DNA from: Cordia subcordata
Taxonomy: Eukaryota; Streptophyta; Magnoliopsida; Boraginales; Cordiaceae
Direction of reading: 5' to 3'
Assembly (NCBI GenBank): GCA_028554755.1
Contig: JAPTOF010000005.1
Location: 6,519,501-6,583,500, forward strand
Length of the DNA: 64,000 nt
The translations under genes were made by a program, and so were the position numbers. Shown here piece by piece: positions 1 through 11,830 of the stretch. Under the pieces are notes generated by a model. That model had not been told where the DNA came from, did not search any database, and was given only the letters and a program-made list of their open reading frames with translations. How positions within the stretch are numbered: position 1 is the stretch's first letter; each line of letters starts with the position of its first letter.

Positions 1-136
1 TTGTAATCATTTTATTTTTGGTAGTTAGGCTCATATAAAAGAAGACCACAGGTGTACATGTAATTCATTCAGAAAAATACACAAAACACAACCTTCTCTG
101 TAGCTTTCTTCATTTCCTTAATCATGTTTCTCGACA
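1..136 (+). repeat. Partial 5' LTR of copia element A
   Basis: This matches the last 136 bp of the 3' LTR at constant offset 4966 and ends in the canonical CA. It contains TATAAAAG at 36-43, a plausible LTR promoter box. Confidence 0.92.
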
Positions 137-149
137 CGGTATCAGAGCT
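137..149 (+). promoter_or_regulatory. Primer binding site of copia element A
   Basis: CGGTATCAGAGCT directly follows the LTR end. GGTATCAGAGC is the usual plant copia site complementary to the 3' end of initiator tRNA-Met. Confidence 0.85.
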
Positions 150-794
150 ACCGTCCTGGTAGCATGTGCCACTGTCATTATTCGTTGAATCCATATCCAT
201 ACAATTGCAAAAATCAAAATTTTTCTCACAATCAATATGTTTTTTTTTTCACAATAAATCCATTTTTTAAATTATTTTGAATTTTTTTTGAACATCACGG
301 AGCTACACACACCATACCATCATAAAATACTCATTGAGGTGATTCTGACGATATAAAATTCATCAAAATTGGAGTTACGATGAGCCTACTCATGCCGGTC
401 AAAGGTGAGAACCTATTTTGTTGACTTTTCTATTTTTGCTCAGCCAAACAGGGTCTCAACACATCAGCGCAACGTCAACGTCACATCATAGCCACGTCAG
501 CAACTAGGGACCCCAGGTGCCATGCAATCAACCACATCAGCCACGTCAGCATCTTTGCACAGTCAGCATTTAGCTATCATTTTGTCTTTTATTTTAATTT
601 GTGTTGGAAAAAAAAGGAAAAAAAGGGGAAAAAGAAAAGAAAAAAAATTTGAAAAAGAGAGAGAGAGAAAAAAAAAGGACCCTTCCTAGGGTTTTTCAGT
701 GTTCCGGATTCATTTTTGCACTGTCTTTTCATATTCTTAATCAAAATACCAGTTTTTACTCGTGTATCGCATAAATACCACTCAGCCTGTCAAC

Positions 795-1600
795 ATTACA
801 TGTAATGGAGGCAATTACGTACCTTGGGCTTAGGCAATGACAAGTTTTCTCAAAGGACACAAGTTATGGTGTATTGTAACCGGTGATGTCAAGGAACCAG
901 AAAAGAAGGAGAATGAGTCTAACGATAAGTTTACTAATAGATTAGAAGATTGGGATAGTATAAATCTCCAGATAATCACATAGATCCGCAACACCTCTAT
1001 TCCATCTATTGGTCTCTAGTTTGAAAGATTTGGCATTGCAAAAGAGCTATGAGATTTTCTTGTTAAAAGATACACTGCAGTAGATGGAGCTCATCAATAT
1101 TAGCTTGCTACCACTCTTCATCGTATGTGGCAGGACGTTGGACAATCTATCAATAGTTTCTTATCCCAAATGTCAATTTGGGATCAACAAACATCTTCTG
1201 AGCCAATTTGGACATGTACTACTGATACTAAAAAAATTACCAAATGAAGAGATCAAGGGCATCTAATTCTGTTCCTCATGGCACCTCATGATGTTTTTGA
1301 GCCAGTCCGTGCCTCTTTATTACACCATAATCCATTTCCTACCTTAGATCAAGTTGTGCAAGAGTTGTTGTATGAGGAAACAAGTCTTAAATCTTGACGG
1401 TCTGGGTCTTCTAAACTTGTACTTGCCACATCCACTAATAGTTCTTGACCACTTTAGCAGAAATCACAAAGGGAATATAGCCACTACTCTAAACACGGAC
1501 ATAGTCTCAGATACTACCCAAAGAGAATTTTCCAGTTCTGCAAGATGAAAGACGTCCATCACCTTTTGAAAGAATGTTTCAATAATCCAAACAAAACAGT
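795..1600 (+). pseudogene. Copia element A Gag remnant
   Basis: Translation from about 810 gives the typical copia Gag start (NYVPW, then a stop where Gln is expected, then AMTSFLKGHKLW). Further UBN2-like Gag pieces follow in shifting frames, including a DGAHQYQLATTLHRMWQD-like stretch near 1080-1140. The first stop is a TAG in a position where CAG is usual, which fits a C-to-T transition. Several frameshifts follow. In family members this protein forms the virus-like particle; here it is non-functional. Confidence 0.75.
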
Positions 1601-1835
1601 GACAAATGCTTCATAGGATAGAATCACTAAATCTACATCTGAATTTCCACTACGATCAACTATTGCCACTGAAGAGGTTACTAGCTCTTCGATTCCTCCA
1701 TCCTCATTTATCTCTGGGAATGATCTTCAGGATATTCTCAAACAGGCTTTTGTACAGCCTTCTTTCTTATCCATTACTCTCTCTATTACATTCGGTAAGT
1801 CCTCTTGGTATTTCGATTCTGCATGCTAAAATCAT

Positions 1836-2389
1836 ATGACTGCTGAGTTTCATCACTTAAAAGATATAACTTCCACTTCCCATACACCACCAATTTACAG
1901 TATTGATGGTACTACTATGTCTGTTAGCCATATAGGGAGTGTCAGTACTCTACAGGTCGCACTTCCACATACATATTTCATTCCTAATCTCACACTAAAT
2001 CTTCTCTCTATTGGTTGACTTTGTGATCTTGGTCTTATTGTCACCTTTTCCTCTTCTGGTTATTCTGTGTAGGTTCCACAAATAGGGTAGACGATTGGGA
2101 TAGGCTGTAAATTTGGGGGGCTCTTTGAACTGGTTAATTTACTTCTTCTTACTCATCTTCATACTGCAACTTTACTACTCACTTGTCCACAACCTCACTC
2201 CAGATATGGCACTCACAACTTGGGCATGCATCCTTAGGAAAATTGAAAACTCTAGCGTCTAGTGGTGTTATAGGCAATGTTTCTTTGAATAAATTAGACT
2301 GTCTATCGTGTAAATTAGGAGAGCAACCTCATTTACCATTTAATTCTAGTGATTCTATTTCCTCTAGTTGTTTTGATCTTGTTCATTAA
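1836..2389 (+). pseudogene. Copia element A protease end and GAG-pre-integrase remnant
   Basis: The segment at 1836-2018 resembles the region after the aspartic protease (HLPHTYFIPNLTLNLLS-type motif). The segment at 2183-2389 has the pre-integrase zinc-binding pattern: H in WHSQLGH, then CLSCKLG, that is HxxxH followed by CxxC. The pieces are in different frames with stops between. The protease active-site DSG motif could not be read cleanly. Confidence 0.75.
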
Positions 2390-3070
2390 GATATTTGGGG
2401 ACTTTCACCTACTCCCGCTATACAAAGATCTCGATATTTTGTTATTTTTGTTGATGACTACCCTTGGTTTACATGGTTATACCTTATGCATAATCGTTCC
2501 GATTTGCTTTGTATCTATGCTGAGTTCACCACCATGATTCACACATAGTTTTCCAAATGTATTAAAGTTCTCCAAACTGATATGCTATGGAATACAAAGA
2601 CTCTAGATTTACTACCATTCTTCGATAACATGGAACAATTTCTCATCATTCTTGTCCTTCCATCTCACAACAAAATGGGCAGGCTAAACGAAAACATCGA
2701 CACATCCTTGATATTACCCGAACATTTCTTGTCTCTACCTCTTGTCCTGAGCATTTTTGGGGGGAAGCAGCTATTACTGCTATCTATGTCATTAATCGTT
2801 TATCTTCCACAGTTATAGGGGATCTTACACCTTATGAGCGTCTCTATGATAAATCCCCTAACAAGAAAGATCTTCGTGTTTTTGGGTGTGCAGGATCCGT
2901 TGTTCTTCTTTCACATGAAAGGACAAAACTTAAGCCTTGTGCTAGATTGTGTTGCTTCTTGGGATATGGGATAGAGCATAAGGGACATCGTTGTTGGGAT
3001 CCTATCTCTAAAAGACTTCGTGTATGTCGTCATGTAGTTTTTTGGGAAAGTCACCCGTTCTTCTTTGTAT
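2390..3070 (+). pseudogene. Copia element A integrase remnant, catalytic Glu changed
   Basis: Integrase signatures follow in order: DIWG, FVDDYPWFTW, VLQTD, then QQNGQAKRKHRHI and a W-G-E-A motif, ending in the GYGIEHKGHRCWDP domain. In the third catalytic position copia integrases have ERK/ERN (QNGxxER). Here the codon is AAA, giving KR, which a G-to-A transition from GAA explains. There is at least one in-frame stop and a frame change near 2600. It would have inserted the element's cDNA into the genome and is now inactive. Confidence 0.82.
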
Positions 3071-3364
3071 CTTCATTTTTCCCTTTCTTTACCCACCACA
3101 CCTATCCTCTTTCCTGATCCATCTCTTCCGATTTTCTCGAATAATGATAGTGATGTAAGTCCAGATTCTGATTCTCCTAGCGAAGTTCTTCATCCTGAGC
3201 CGATTGACTTTGCTAGTGGGTCCACTACTCTTGAGTCAGTCTCCTCTACAAAGTCCATCTCCGATCAACCTCTCCATCGATCTTTACGGGTAATATGTCT
3301 TCTATCACATCTATATGATTATCATTGTTTTTCCATTGTTCTTTCTTTCCATGAACCATAGACC

Positions 3365-4080
3365 TACCGTGAAGTTAGTAGCCTCTTTGGCAGCAAACAA
3401 TGACAGATGAACTGCAAGCCCTGGAGGCCAAGCATACTTGGGATTTAGTGGATCTTCCTTCCACCTAGGAAGAATGTCATGGTCTATAAATGGGTATACA
3501 AGATCAAAACTCATTCAGACGGATCCATTGAAAGATACAAGGCTCAGTTAATGGCTAAAGGATTCACACAAGAACATGGCATTGATTATAAAGAAACTTT
3601 TGCACTAGTTGGTTGCCTTATAATAGTATGAAGTCTTATTGTTGTTGTTGCAGTTTGTAAGTGACCACCATTTCAAATGGATATGAAGACTGCCTTTCTT
3701 AATAGGGATTTCACCAAAAAAAGTTTATATGAAGCCCCCTCCAGGTTGTCCTCTCTCTCCCTATCAAGTCTGTTGGTTAAAAAAAGTACTTTATAGTCTC
3801 AAGCAGGTACCAGGGGTTTGGTTCACCAAATTTAGCACTGTTATTGGTGAACTCAGTTTCACTCCGAGTGAACATGACTCAGCTTTGGTCATTCAACACT
3901 TAGACTCTGGTATTATTCTATTATTGCTCTATGTGGATAATAAGATTATTACAAGCAATTATTCTACTGTCATTTCTGAGTTAAAATAGTTTTTTGGCCG
4001 TAATTTTGAAATGAAAGGTTTGGGAAATCTTAGCTACTTTCTGCGACTTGAAGTCTCCTCTGACACTAAAGGTGATCTTT
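3365..4080 (+). pseudogene. Copia element A reverse transcriptase remnant
   Basis: A reading with a frameshift near 3465 gives the RVT_2 start ([13 protein letters not shown], then [21 protein letters not shown], then [17 protein letters not shown]). The ORF at 3729-3989 continues with MKPPPGCPLSP, WLKKVLYSLKQ and LLLYVDNKIIT. The normally invariant YVDD box is YVDN here, so a second catalytic aspartate is lost. Stops and shifts occur on both sides. Confidence 0.85.
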
Positions 4081-4139
4081 TGGCTCGAGCAGGTCTCACT
4101 GATAGCAAAACTGCATCTACTCCACTTGATCCGAATGTT

Positions 4140-4800
4140 TGACTTACTCCAATGGATGGTACACCACTTTCATATGCTACTTTGTATCGATAGTTAGTTG
4201 ACAATCTTATTTATCTCACTGTTACTCGCCCTGATATCTCTTACGCTGTTCATTTGTTAAGCCAATTTATGTCTGTTCCTCGGACTGTACATTACACTGT
4301 TGTTCTTCATATCCTTTGGTATATCAAGGGTACACTCTTTCATGGCTTGTTTTTCCTATCAGTCGCCTTTGACTATTTGTGGATTTTCTAATATTGATTA
4401 GGTGGATGATCCTACTGATCATCATTCTACGACTGGATGCTGTTTTCTTTTAAGCACATCTCTTATATCATGGAGGAGTAAAAAGCAAACAACTGTTGCT
4501 CGTTCTAGTACTGAAGTAGAGTATCGTCCCATGGCTAATGCAACACAAGAGGTCATTTGGCTTCGGTGTTTATTGACTAACATTGGAGTACCACAAGATT
4601 CTGCAACTATACTTCATTGTGATAATCAAAGTGCCATTCAGATGGCTCATAACGATGTCTTTCATGAATGCACTTGTCATATTTAATGTGATTGTCATTT
4701 CATTCGGCAACATATTGCTAGTAGTATTGCTCGTTTACAGTACACTCCTTCCATTGACCAGTTTGCTGATATCTTTACCAAAGCTCATCCTCTAGCACGG
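4140..4800 (+). pseudogene. Copia element A RNase H remnant
   Basis: The 94-codon ORF at 4402-4686 reads like the copia RNase H C-terminal domain: DPTDHHSTTGCCF, SLISWRSKKQTTVARSSTEV, the E-Y-R motif, and LHCDNQSAIQMAHNDVFHE. A stop precedes it at the position of the first catalytic loop, and another frame is needed for the tail (CHFIRQHI-like). It lies immediately before the polypurine tract, as expected. Confidence 0.87.
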
Positions 4801-4848
4801 TGCATGTACTTGGTTAGCAATCTAGTGTCCTTTACACAACCTTGAGTT

Positions 4849-4859
4849 TGAGGGGGTAT
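4849..4859 (+). promoter_or_regulatory. Polypurine tract of copia element A
   Basis: TTGAGGGGGTAT abuts the TG that opens the 3' LTR. This is the usual copia plus-strand primer position. Confidence 0.75.
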
Positions 4860-5102
4860 TGAAGATATTTTGTGATTGTGCGAGATGTTTTATTATATCT
4901 TACATTTTTTGTACAAGGTAAATCAATTAGGGCATGATATATGCAATTAGCATTGATTGTAATTGATTGTAATCAGTTTATTTTTGGTGGTTAGGCTCCT
5001 ATAAAAGAAGACCACATGTGTACATGTAATTCATTCAGAAAAATACATAATACACAACCATCTCTGTAGCTTTCTTTACTTTCTAAATCATGTTTCTCGA
5101 CA
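4860..5102 (+). repeat. 3' LTR of copia element A (243 bp)
   Basis: It begins TGAAGATATTTTGTG and ends TTTCTCGACA. Its last 136 bp repeat bases 1-136. It ends about 165 bp before LINE A coding homology begins, so this element may have landed in the 3' tail of that LINE. Confidence 0.92.
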
Positions 5103-5268
5103 TGGAATACTCTTCCATCTCAGTAAATAATATATAATGCAATAAGCAATAAAAGATGTGATACTATCACCCTTACAATTATTCTTACAAACTAAAAAGA
5201 ATCTAAACTCTTAAATATGGAATACCAATCTTTTCACAACAAACGACGCCTCTTAATTATCTCTAGTC

Positions 5269-5514
5269 CTATAGTGAGTAAAACATCACTAGATCTGAAT
5301 GACATATAACACAATTAGCACCATCCATTGTCGAGTTGCCTTCACACTGTATATGCTTAATTTTCTCCTCCATTTCAGTCAAAAGCTTACGAGCCTCATG
5401 AAGATCAAAACAGACATCCCAAGAACCAAGCGAATTACCCATTACTAATTGAACAGCCAAAAGCAAGTCCATCTCCACCCAAACTCTTTTCCACCCCGGC
5501 TCAACACATAACAT
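5269..5514 (-). pseudogene. LINE A RNase H-like C-terminal fragment
   Basis: The translation contains VWVEMDLLLAVQLV, EARKLL and EGNSTMDGANC. This matches the last part of RVT_3/RNase H domains in plant LINEs (E-x-D-x3-A-V-x-L, and the R-E-G-N-x-x-A-D-x-L-A tail). The first catalytic part lies in other frames between 5515 and 5700. Confidence 0.7.
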
Positions 5515-5708
5515 AAGTCCTTGAATGGGAGCTTTTAACTTTGCTTGTATAACGATAATATCTCTTTACGACTCGCAAAAACCAAGCATAAAATCGCCAG
5601 TGCTGTTATGAATAATCCTTCCACTACCCACTTTGCGCAAATCATGATACAGCTCCCATCTACATTAAGTTTAATCCAATTCTCCTTGGGGCACAACCAC
5701 TTAACCAC

Positions 5709-6503
5709 TCAAAAACTTTTTCTTAGGACAGATTGCAGTTGACAATTGAAATAAACGGCATAATAAGTGTCGCTTTTCCGTTGCGTCATTGATATAACAC
5801 CAGCTAACTTTCCTTGCAATACACAATTCCTTACCCTTGCTAGAATACGATTAGCTAAAAATTTAGCATTTCTATACTTCAATTCATTTCTCTCCAACCA
5901 GCTAAACCAAATGATATTGAGAGGAACAAGTATTCTAACATAACCCTTACCCAAAAACTTACTAGATACAAACCAGCCCATAAGCAAAGAAATCACACTT
6001 GAAAACCATTGCTGATTAATTGCAAATATTTGTTGAAAATGCTTCCAAACTTTTGAGACTTGTGGACTCTCTAGAAACGCATGCTCAATATTCTCAATAT
6101 CTATACAACATAAGCATTTAGACGCAAGGAGTAAGCCTTTTCCCTGAAGGCGCTTATCCACCGAAACCCAATTGGTAAGAACTCTCCAAGCAAAGAAAGA
6201 AATTTTAGCCAGAATCACCTTGTGCCACAACTTCTCAAAAATAAAGGATCTTGCATTTTTCTCCCATATTGCTTGCCAAGAGTTATTCATAGTGAAACAT
6301 CCATTATGAGATAACGTCCAGATCGGGCAATCCTCCTCCTCATCTGGATCAAATGAAACTTCACAAACTTTCTCCGCAACACGAATAGGAATTAACTTCT
6401 TGATAAGTTCGCCACACCATTCATTATCAATCCAAACCTCGTTAACTTTTGATAAAGGATCACCTTTGATTGGAAAAAGGTGACTAAGAAGACAATCTCC
6501 CAA
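5709..6503 (-). pseudogene. LINE A C-terminal RT and zf-RVT domain (264 codons open)
   Basis: This is the longest open stretch of the LINE. It shows the zf-RVT pattern: W-T-L-S-H-N-G-C-F, LWHKVILAKISFFAWR, and a Cys/His cluster (CLCC, then EHAFLESP). In intact elements this domain follows the RT core and is thought to bind template RNA. The frame upstream is broken. Confidence 0.82.
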
Positions 6504-6628
6504 TCAAACATCATGCCACAAGAATCGGTACCCCTTGCCCAGTGTATGAATCTATGTCCATTTCTATCCCCCCAAAGGAACTTGTTAAATATTTTTTCAA
6601 TTTTGTTTATTACTTCAAATGGAGAGCT

Positions 6629-7768
6629 TAAAATCTATAAAAGATATCGTGGCATGGCTTGGAGAACACTTTTGATCAGTACCACACGTCCACCTGCAGA
6701 AAGCAGCCTTGACTCCCATCCTATGAGCTTGTTTTGAATCTTGGTGATTATGCCATCAAATAAAAAGACCCTCCACCGCCCTTTGAATGAAGGAACGCCT
6801 AAACATACAACAGGTAATTGCTGAAGCATAATCCATTATGCACTGTTTACGAGTCAATGGTGCTTTATCAGATGTTATGAAAGCACTCTTATTCTTATTG
6901 ACCTTTTGCACAGAAACTCCTTCATAATGCTCAAGAAACTCATGCATCTTTGTAATGGCACGCTTGCATCCATTTGTGAAAGCAAGTACATTAGCAAATG
7001 CTAAGTGTGAGATGATACATTTATTTGTACCCTGATATGTCAGATATGGGAACTTTTCAAAAAGGTTCTTTAAACCTTTTGAAAAGTAATCTGCAACCAG
7101 AACAAATAAGAGGGTTGACAACGGGTCTCCTTGGTGCAAACCACGAGATGATTTAAAATACCCCATTAATTTACTGTTAATCAATAAGGAAAACCAGCAA
7201 TTAGATATACATTTATGGACCTTGAAAATCCAGTCATCATTGAACCCAAAAAAATTGGTGCATATGATAAAGAAAGCCCCATTCTACATGATCGTAGACT
7301 TTCATCATACCAAGTTTGATAATAATATAGAAGCCCCTGGTTTTAGTGTCAAGTTTGTGCACAACTTCCTGTGTAAGCATGATATTATCGCTTGGGGATG
7401 AATCCACATTGATTAGGACTTATAATCTTATGAAGCAACGTCCCTAGCCTGCTTGAGAGCACCTTTTTCATGATTTTGTTCAACACTATACACAATCTTA
7501 TGGGTCAAAATTCTGATCAATATGCAAGGTTATCCTTTTTGGGTATCAATACGACGGACGTTGAAGTTACTTTTCTTGGCAACTCGCCACCTTCAAAGAA
7601 ATCCAGAATAGCCTTAAAAAGGTCGACTTTTATTATATTCCAACAAGATATGTAAAATACTAATGAAAAACCATTAGGCCTAGCCACGCTATCTCCATTA
7701 ATTTCCCAAGTTGTTGTATTATCTTCAATTGTTGGAGGGCTATTAAGGACTACATTATCCTCCACCAA
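6629..7768 (-). pseudogene. LINE A reverse transcriptase remnant
   Basis: The piece at 7517-7768 carries the N-terminal RT signature (RPNGFSLVFYISCWNII, then GGELPRKVTSTSVVLIPKK). The piece at 6756-7184 has GLHQGDPLS, the LINE RT motif, followed by LAFANVLAF. Family members have FADD here, so one catalytic aspartate is changed and one residue is lost. The piece at 6635-6829 carries the late LGVPSFKGR and LLSAGGRVVLIKSVLQAMP motifs. At least two frame changes separate the parts. Confidence 0.87.
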
Positions 7769-7780
7769 CAGAACTAAAGA

Positions 7781-8960
7781 GGTCCAATCTTAGTTCACTT
7801 CCTCTGCTTTGACATTGATTCCTCTTGAATTTGGTTTCTTGAGACAATTTTTTTTCTTCTTTAACATGTTGAAAAGCAAGCTGCTCACTTCTATTATGTT
7901 ATAATAACAAAAAAAGAAGCACAGGTAGGCTTATTTTGTCTCATCTACTCAAGAGACAAAAGCAAATTATTTTTAATAGATTATTTTTTAATTTAATAAA
8001 AATATATTAAAATTATTTTTAATTTATTTACACAATGTCTAGAGTGAAAACTAAATTAAAATATGAAAAATATAGGACTTTTCAAATTAATACATTTAAA
8101 AGTATACGGATAAGTGGGTTACTATTTGAAACTTATAGGGAAAAGAGAAAAATGAAGATAGGAAAAAAGGGCGAAAAAGTAATTTTAAAAGGTCAACTAG
8201 TTGACTGTCAAAAATTTTTAACAGTATTAGTGTAAATGGGGGAATCTGGGTAAAAATTAGAGTTCACGGGGAAGTTTGGGATAATGCTATAAGGTTATGG
8301 GCCAAAATGACTTTTTCTCATATATTATCTAGCAAATGAACAATTGAGCCCTAATTGCAACAGTCACAAGATAGAAATATATAAATACCGAAATAAATAA
8401 GAGAAGAGAAAAACTAATTAGATCTCACAATCCTTTGAGAACCAATACATAAATTATCCTTTGCTAGAATAGATGATTTAGCTGCTTATGACCTGCATAG
8501 TGCATCTAGAATAATCCCAAAAAGGTGAATGTATCTGTTGTTTTTGCAGCTAATGAACCTTGTCTTAAAACCTAATTGTCTCGTTTCTAAGGAAACTTTT
8601 TAATTCTAATCTAAAAAGTAAAGGCAAAACAAGTGAGTCTTGACCAATCAATAAATATTAAAAATGTCCTCTGACTTTTTCGAGTCCAAATATTTGCACA
8701 GATTATCAATATTTATCCAAAAATAAGCGACAAAAATCAGCCCGTTGTCAAGTAGATCGTATCTTTAATTCTATCTACATGCTGTTAGTAAGCCTTGGGC
8801 AGAGCTTAGCTGAGGTTTTGTCTTTTAACAGCTCTTCAAGAATAAAAACTAGCACATTCTGAGTCTTTTTCTCTATTCATCTACCCTAACCAAAAAAAAA
8901 AAATATCCAATCAATTTAGCAGCGTCTACCCCCAAAAATAAGCACAAAAACCTATAATTC
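7781..8960. other. AT-rich non-coding stretch
   Basis: No protein family, LTR or paired terminal repeat was found here. A 66-codon ORF at 8035-8235 is lysine-rich low-complexity translation with no recognisable motif and is not called as a gene. Confidence 0.5.
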
Positions 8961-10134
8961 ATATGATAGTTATGTGGACTATCAATTCCCCCACACTTAA
9001 ACTGTGCTTGCACTCAAGCACTTCTCTGCTCTTAGCTACTAATCCAATCAAAATCCATGCTACCTTGATTCAAAGACTCAAATTAAGGAGCAATAACACG
9101 CTAGCATCTCATAATATAAAGTTAAAAACCTACACAAATGGATAACTACCCTAATAAGCATCTTGAACACAAAATGCCCAATTTTGTCACATAACATTAA
9201 TCTCTTATATAGAATTATGCCAATACATAGCAGAACAATCATCAAAACTTGCCAAGAGATTCCCATTCATCACATTAAGATTCAGTCTGGCCAAGTACTA
9301 AGGAGCCAGGAAATCTCAATCTAATTTATTTATCGGAGCACTTTTGCTTATTACTTGCTTAAAATGCGCTAACTTTTTGACGCGAGGGCATATATTGTGA
9401 TGATACATGCATCCGGTTACTCAGTTAATCACAATTCTAAGTGACTATTGGCTAGAACATCACTACCGTTTTTATGCGAGGGCATATGTTGGTGATACAT
9501 GCCCCCAGTCACTCAGCTAGTGACAATTCTAGACGGCCATTAGCTTTACTCGTAGAAAACTTTCATTGAATGACCAACGAAGTAGGATTTGATTTGCATT
9601 TTTGTGCTCTTTTTCTCTTCTTTTTCTTTTTATTTCCTTTTCAGCCACAAAAAAGTGATCAAAATTGAATGACAAACCTGGGCATTCTTAAATCCATAAC
9701 ACTTACTTTAAGTTCATAGTTTTAACACATAAATCAAAACAAGTGTTTAGAAAATTTCCAACTATGCACTAGCGATCAATTTAAGAACAAGCAAAGTTTA
9801 CTCAATTGCCATTAACAATCAAAACTCAGGCATTTTTATGTTCAAAATACTCATAAAAAACAATTACCCACCTTGTGGAAAGGTGACTAGTAAACCATTT
9901 ATGCTAGCTCACTTGCAACCCAATTTGGACTTTTAAATAAAACAACTTGAACTATTCAAGGACAAGTGTAAAAAAAGAGAAAACAAAGAACTTAAAAAAA
10001 AAAAAACTATGACTTTAGACAACAAAGATAAAAATTGCAATACAAATTTCCTCCCCTACAAATTCCCTTCCCTACACTTGAATCTCACATTGTTTTAAAT
10101 TTGGCTTAAAAGCATGAATAAGAAAAGATCAAAG
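8961..10134. other. Probable retroelement-derived non-coding DNA
   Basis: The run CCCCCACACTTAAACTGTG at 8988-9006 is, on the minus strand, of the AAGTGTGGGGG type often seen downstream of the polyprotein in plant Ty3/gypsy elements. No domain is readable, so this is a weak inference. It includes the imperfect direct repeat listed separately. Confidence 0.3.
9382..9545. repeat. Imperfect direct repeat, period about 94 bp, two copies
   Basis: Both copies start GCGAGGGCATAT and continue with a GATACATGC, ACTCAG and GACAATTCTA (or CACAATTCTA) core. They lie at about 9382-9453 and 9476-9545. Function unknown. Confidence 0.65.
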
Positions 10135-10314
10135 TCAAGCAATAAGAAGAGGGGCTAGATGCTTGTGAAGTAGTGGTAGCAAGTGCATCTCGTAATGAAT
10201 CGTAAAATACCTGCTAACTCGTGGTGTAATGGGTCCTGCAAGAGCAAAACAAACAACACCTCCCTCTTTTTGTAGCAAACCCAATCCATCCAAACATTTT
10301 AAGTATAAAGGAGA
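10135..10314 (-). pseudogene. Short ORF of unknown family, split by copia element B
   Basis: Read from the minus strand, about 80 codons stay open if the copia insertion (10315-15694) and one target duplication are mentally removed. The amino-terminal part lies at 15695-15770 and the carboxy-terminal part here, with stop at 10135. The protein is rich in Leu and His near its end. No known domain was recognised, and it may itself belong to an older repeat. The observation is the uninterrupted frame across the empty site, not a function. Confidence 0.35.
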
Positions 10315-10958
10315 TGTTAGGGTGTGTGCCGCAGCGGAACGATAGGGTTGTGGAAGCAAGAGCACTTAGCTAAAATAGGAAATGAGAAAAAATGGATAAT
10401 TAAGACACCAAAATTTACGTGGAAAACCCTCAAACAAATTGAGGAAAAAGCCACAGGCAAATAAGAATGATTTCACTATGTGTAAAAGTATTTTACAACC
10501 TTCTCTCTAAAATAAGGAGAAAACTATTTTACTCTCTTATAATTAGGAGAAACTTACTCTCACACTAATATATTATATATATAACAAGTAGAACAAATAA
10601 GAACACTAGGAGAAACTCTACTTATTTTCTCTCTAATGTTTATTGCTTCTTGCTTGGCTTGGTCCATTTGCTCTTCTAGTCCTGGCTATTTATAGATGCA
10701 AATGAGAAAGATTTGTCAAACAAGCTAATATGGTAGCATGCAATATAGCTAGCCTATTTGATTTCATTCCCATTCATTTTGCTCTTCATTTTCCAATTGG
10801 TATTAAATACAAGAAGACTTTTGTTAGCTTCTCCAATTACCAATGCACCATCTTTGCTAGATCAGGGTAGAAGATCATTTAGATTTTAACCTTTGTATGC
10901 TACTTCTTAACTTTAAGCTTTTCTTGGCCACAAGCTCAAATGAGCTTTACAGACCACA
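10315..10958 (-). repeat. 3' LTR of copia element B (644 bp)
   Basis: It aligns along its length to 15069-15694, including the shared TTTGCTCTTC, CAATTACCAATGCACCATC and CTCAAATGAGCTTTACAGAC blocks. It is the 3' LTR because the polypurine tract, seen as TTCTCCCACTT on the plus strand, adjoins it at 10959. Confidence 0.93.
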
Positions 10959-10972
10959 TTCTCCCACTTAAA
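10959..10972 (-). promoter_or_regulatory. Polypurine tract of copia element B
   Basis: On the minus strand AAGTGGGAGAA immediately precedes the TG of the 3' LTR. Confidence 0.75.
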
Positions 10973-11026
10973 GCTCATTTTGAGTTATCTTTCAAAATCT
11001 CTCGAAACTTGCAAGTTTCATGCTAC

Positions 11027-11727
11027 TTACATATTTACAAGGGCACAAAAGAATCTACTCCAGACAAACTTGTCAACATTGTTCAGCTTCATCATAACAT
11101 CTGCTAGATTCTCGTCAGTATGAATCTTCTGCATGTCTACACTTCCTTCCTCCACTACTTCACGAACAAAGGGATACTGAACATCTATGTGCTTCATCAT
11201 GGAATGAAAGACTGGATTCCTTGCAATGTGCAAAGCACTCTAACTATCACAATGCAAGGAAATCTTCTCCTTTTTATGCCCGAGTTCCTCCATTAACCTC
11301 TGAATCCATATTGCTTCTTGTGCATGTGTAACTACCATGTACTCTACCTCTATTGTAGAAAATGCCAATACAGTCCATAACTTAGATATCCAGCTCACTA
11401 CTCCTCATGCAAGTGTAAACACATAGCCATTAGTGGACTTTCGTTTATCAGAGTCACCTGCAAAATTTGAATTGACAAAGCCTCTGACAGTATACTCTAA
11501 TCCTTTATAACATAATGCAAAATCTGAGGTTCCTTTGATGTATCTCAAGGTCTCTTAACAGCATTCCAATGCTCTCTACCAGGATTTGCCATGAACCGAC
11601 TAATCGTTCTAACATCTTGAGCAATATCCAATCTCGTATATATCATAGCGAACATAAGACTTCCCACTGCTAATGTACACAGTACTCGAGACATATCCAT
11701 CTTCTCTGCTTTACTACTACAACACAT
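11027..11727 (-). pseudogene. Copia element B RNase H remnant
   Basis: The piece at 11545-11727 has the domain's entry (VGSLMFAMIYTRLDIAQDV, then ANPGREHWNAVKR). The piece at 11027-11233 has its end (IARNPVFHSMMKHIDV, then DENLADVMMK). The catalytic middle lies between them in another frame with stops. Confidence 0.85.
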
Positions 11728-11830
11728 AATTGAGGATAATTTATAGTTGATAGGAAGTAGGTCGAGATTTCCTTACAATCTTGCATGTTAAAGCGCCGCA
11801 AGATTTTCCTGAAGTAGTTCTTTTGGGAAA

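Larger units (their letters stand above)
1..5102 (+). mobile_element. Ty1/copia LTR retrotransposon, decayed, left edge cut by window
   Basis: The order is partial 5' LTR, tRNA-Met-type primer binding site, Gag, GAG-pre-integrase, integrase, reverse transcriptase, RNase H, polypurine tract and 3' LTR. This order (integrase before RT) defines Ty1/copia. All coding parts are recognisable but broken by frameshifts and stops, so the element cannot be autonomous. Bases 1-136 align without gaps to 4967-5102 with about 11 mismatches counted by eye, so the insertion is old. About 107 bp of the 5' LTR lie left of the window, so the target duplication cannot be checked. Confidence 0.93.
5269..7780 (-). 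mobile_element. L1-type LINE remnant A, 5'-truncated
   Basis: Read on the minus strand from 7768 down to 5269, the order is RT N-terminus, RT core, RT C-terminus, zf-RVT zinc-binding domain and RNase H. This is the ORF2 order of RNase H-bearing plant L1 elements. ORF1 and the endonuclease are missing, as in typical 5' truncation. Frameshifts break it into several pieces. No poly(A) tail or target duplication is evident. Confidence 0.88.

Noticed and set aside
8035..8235. 66-codon lysine-rich ORF
   Set aside because: Low-complexity composition, no known motif, AT-rich surroundings.
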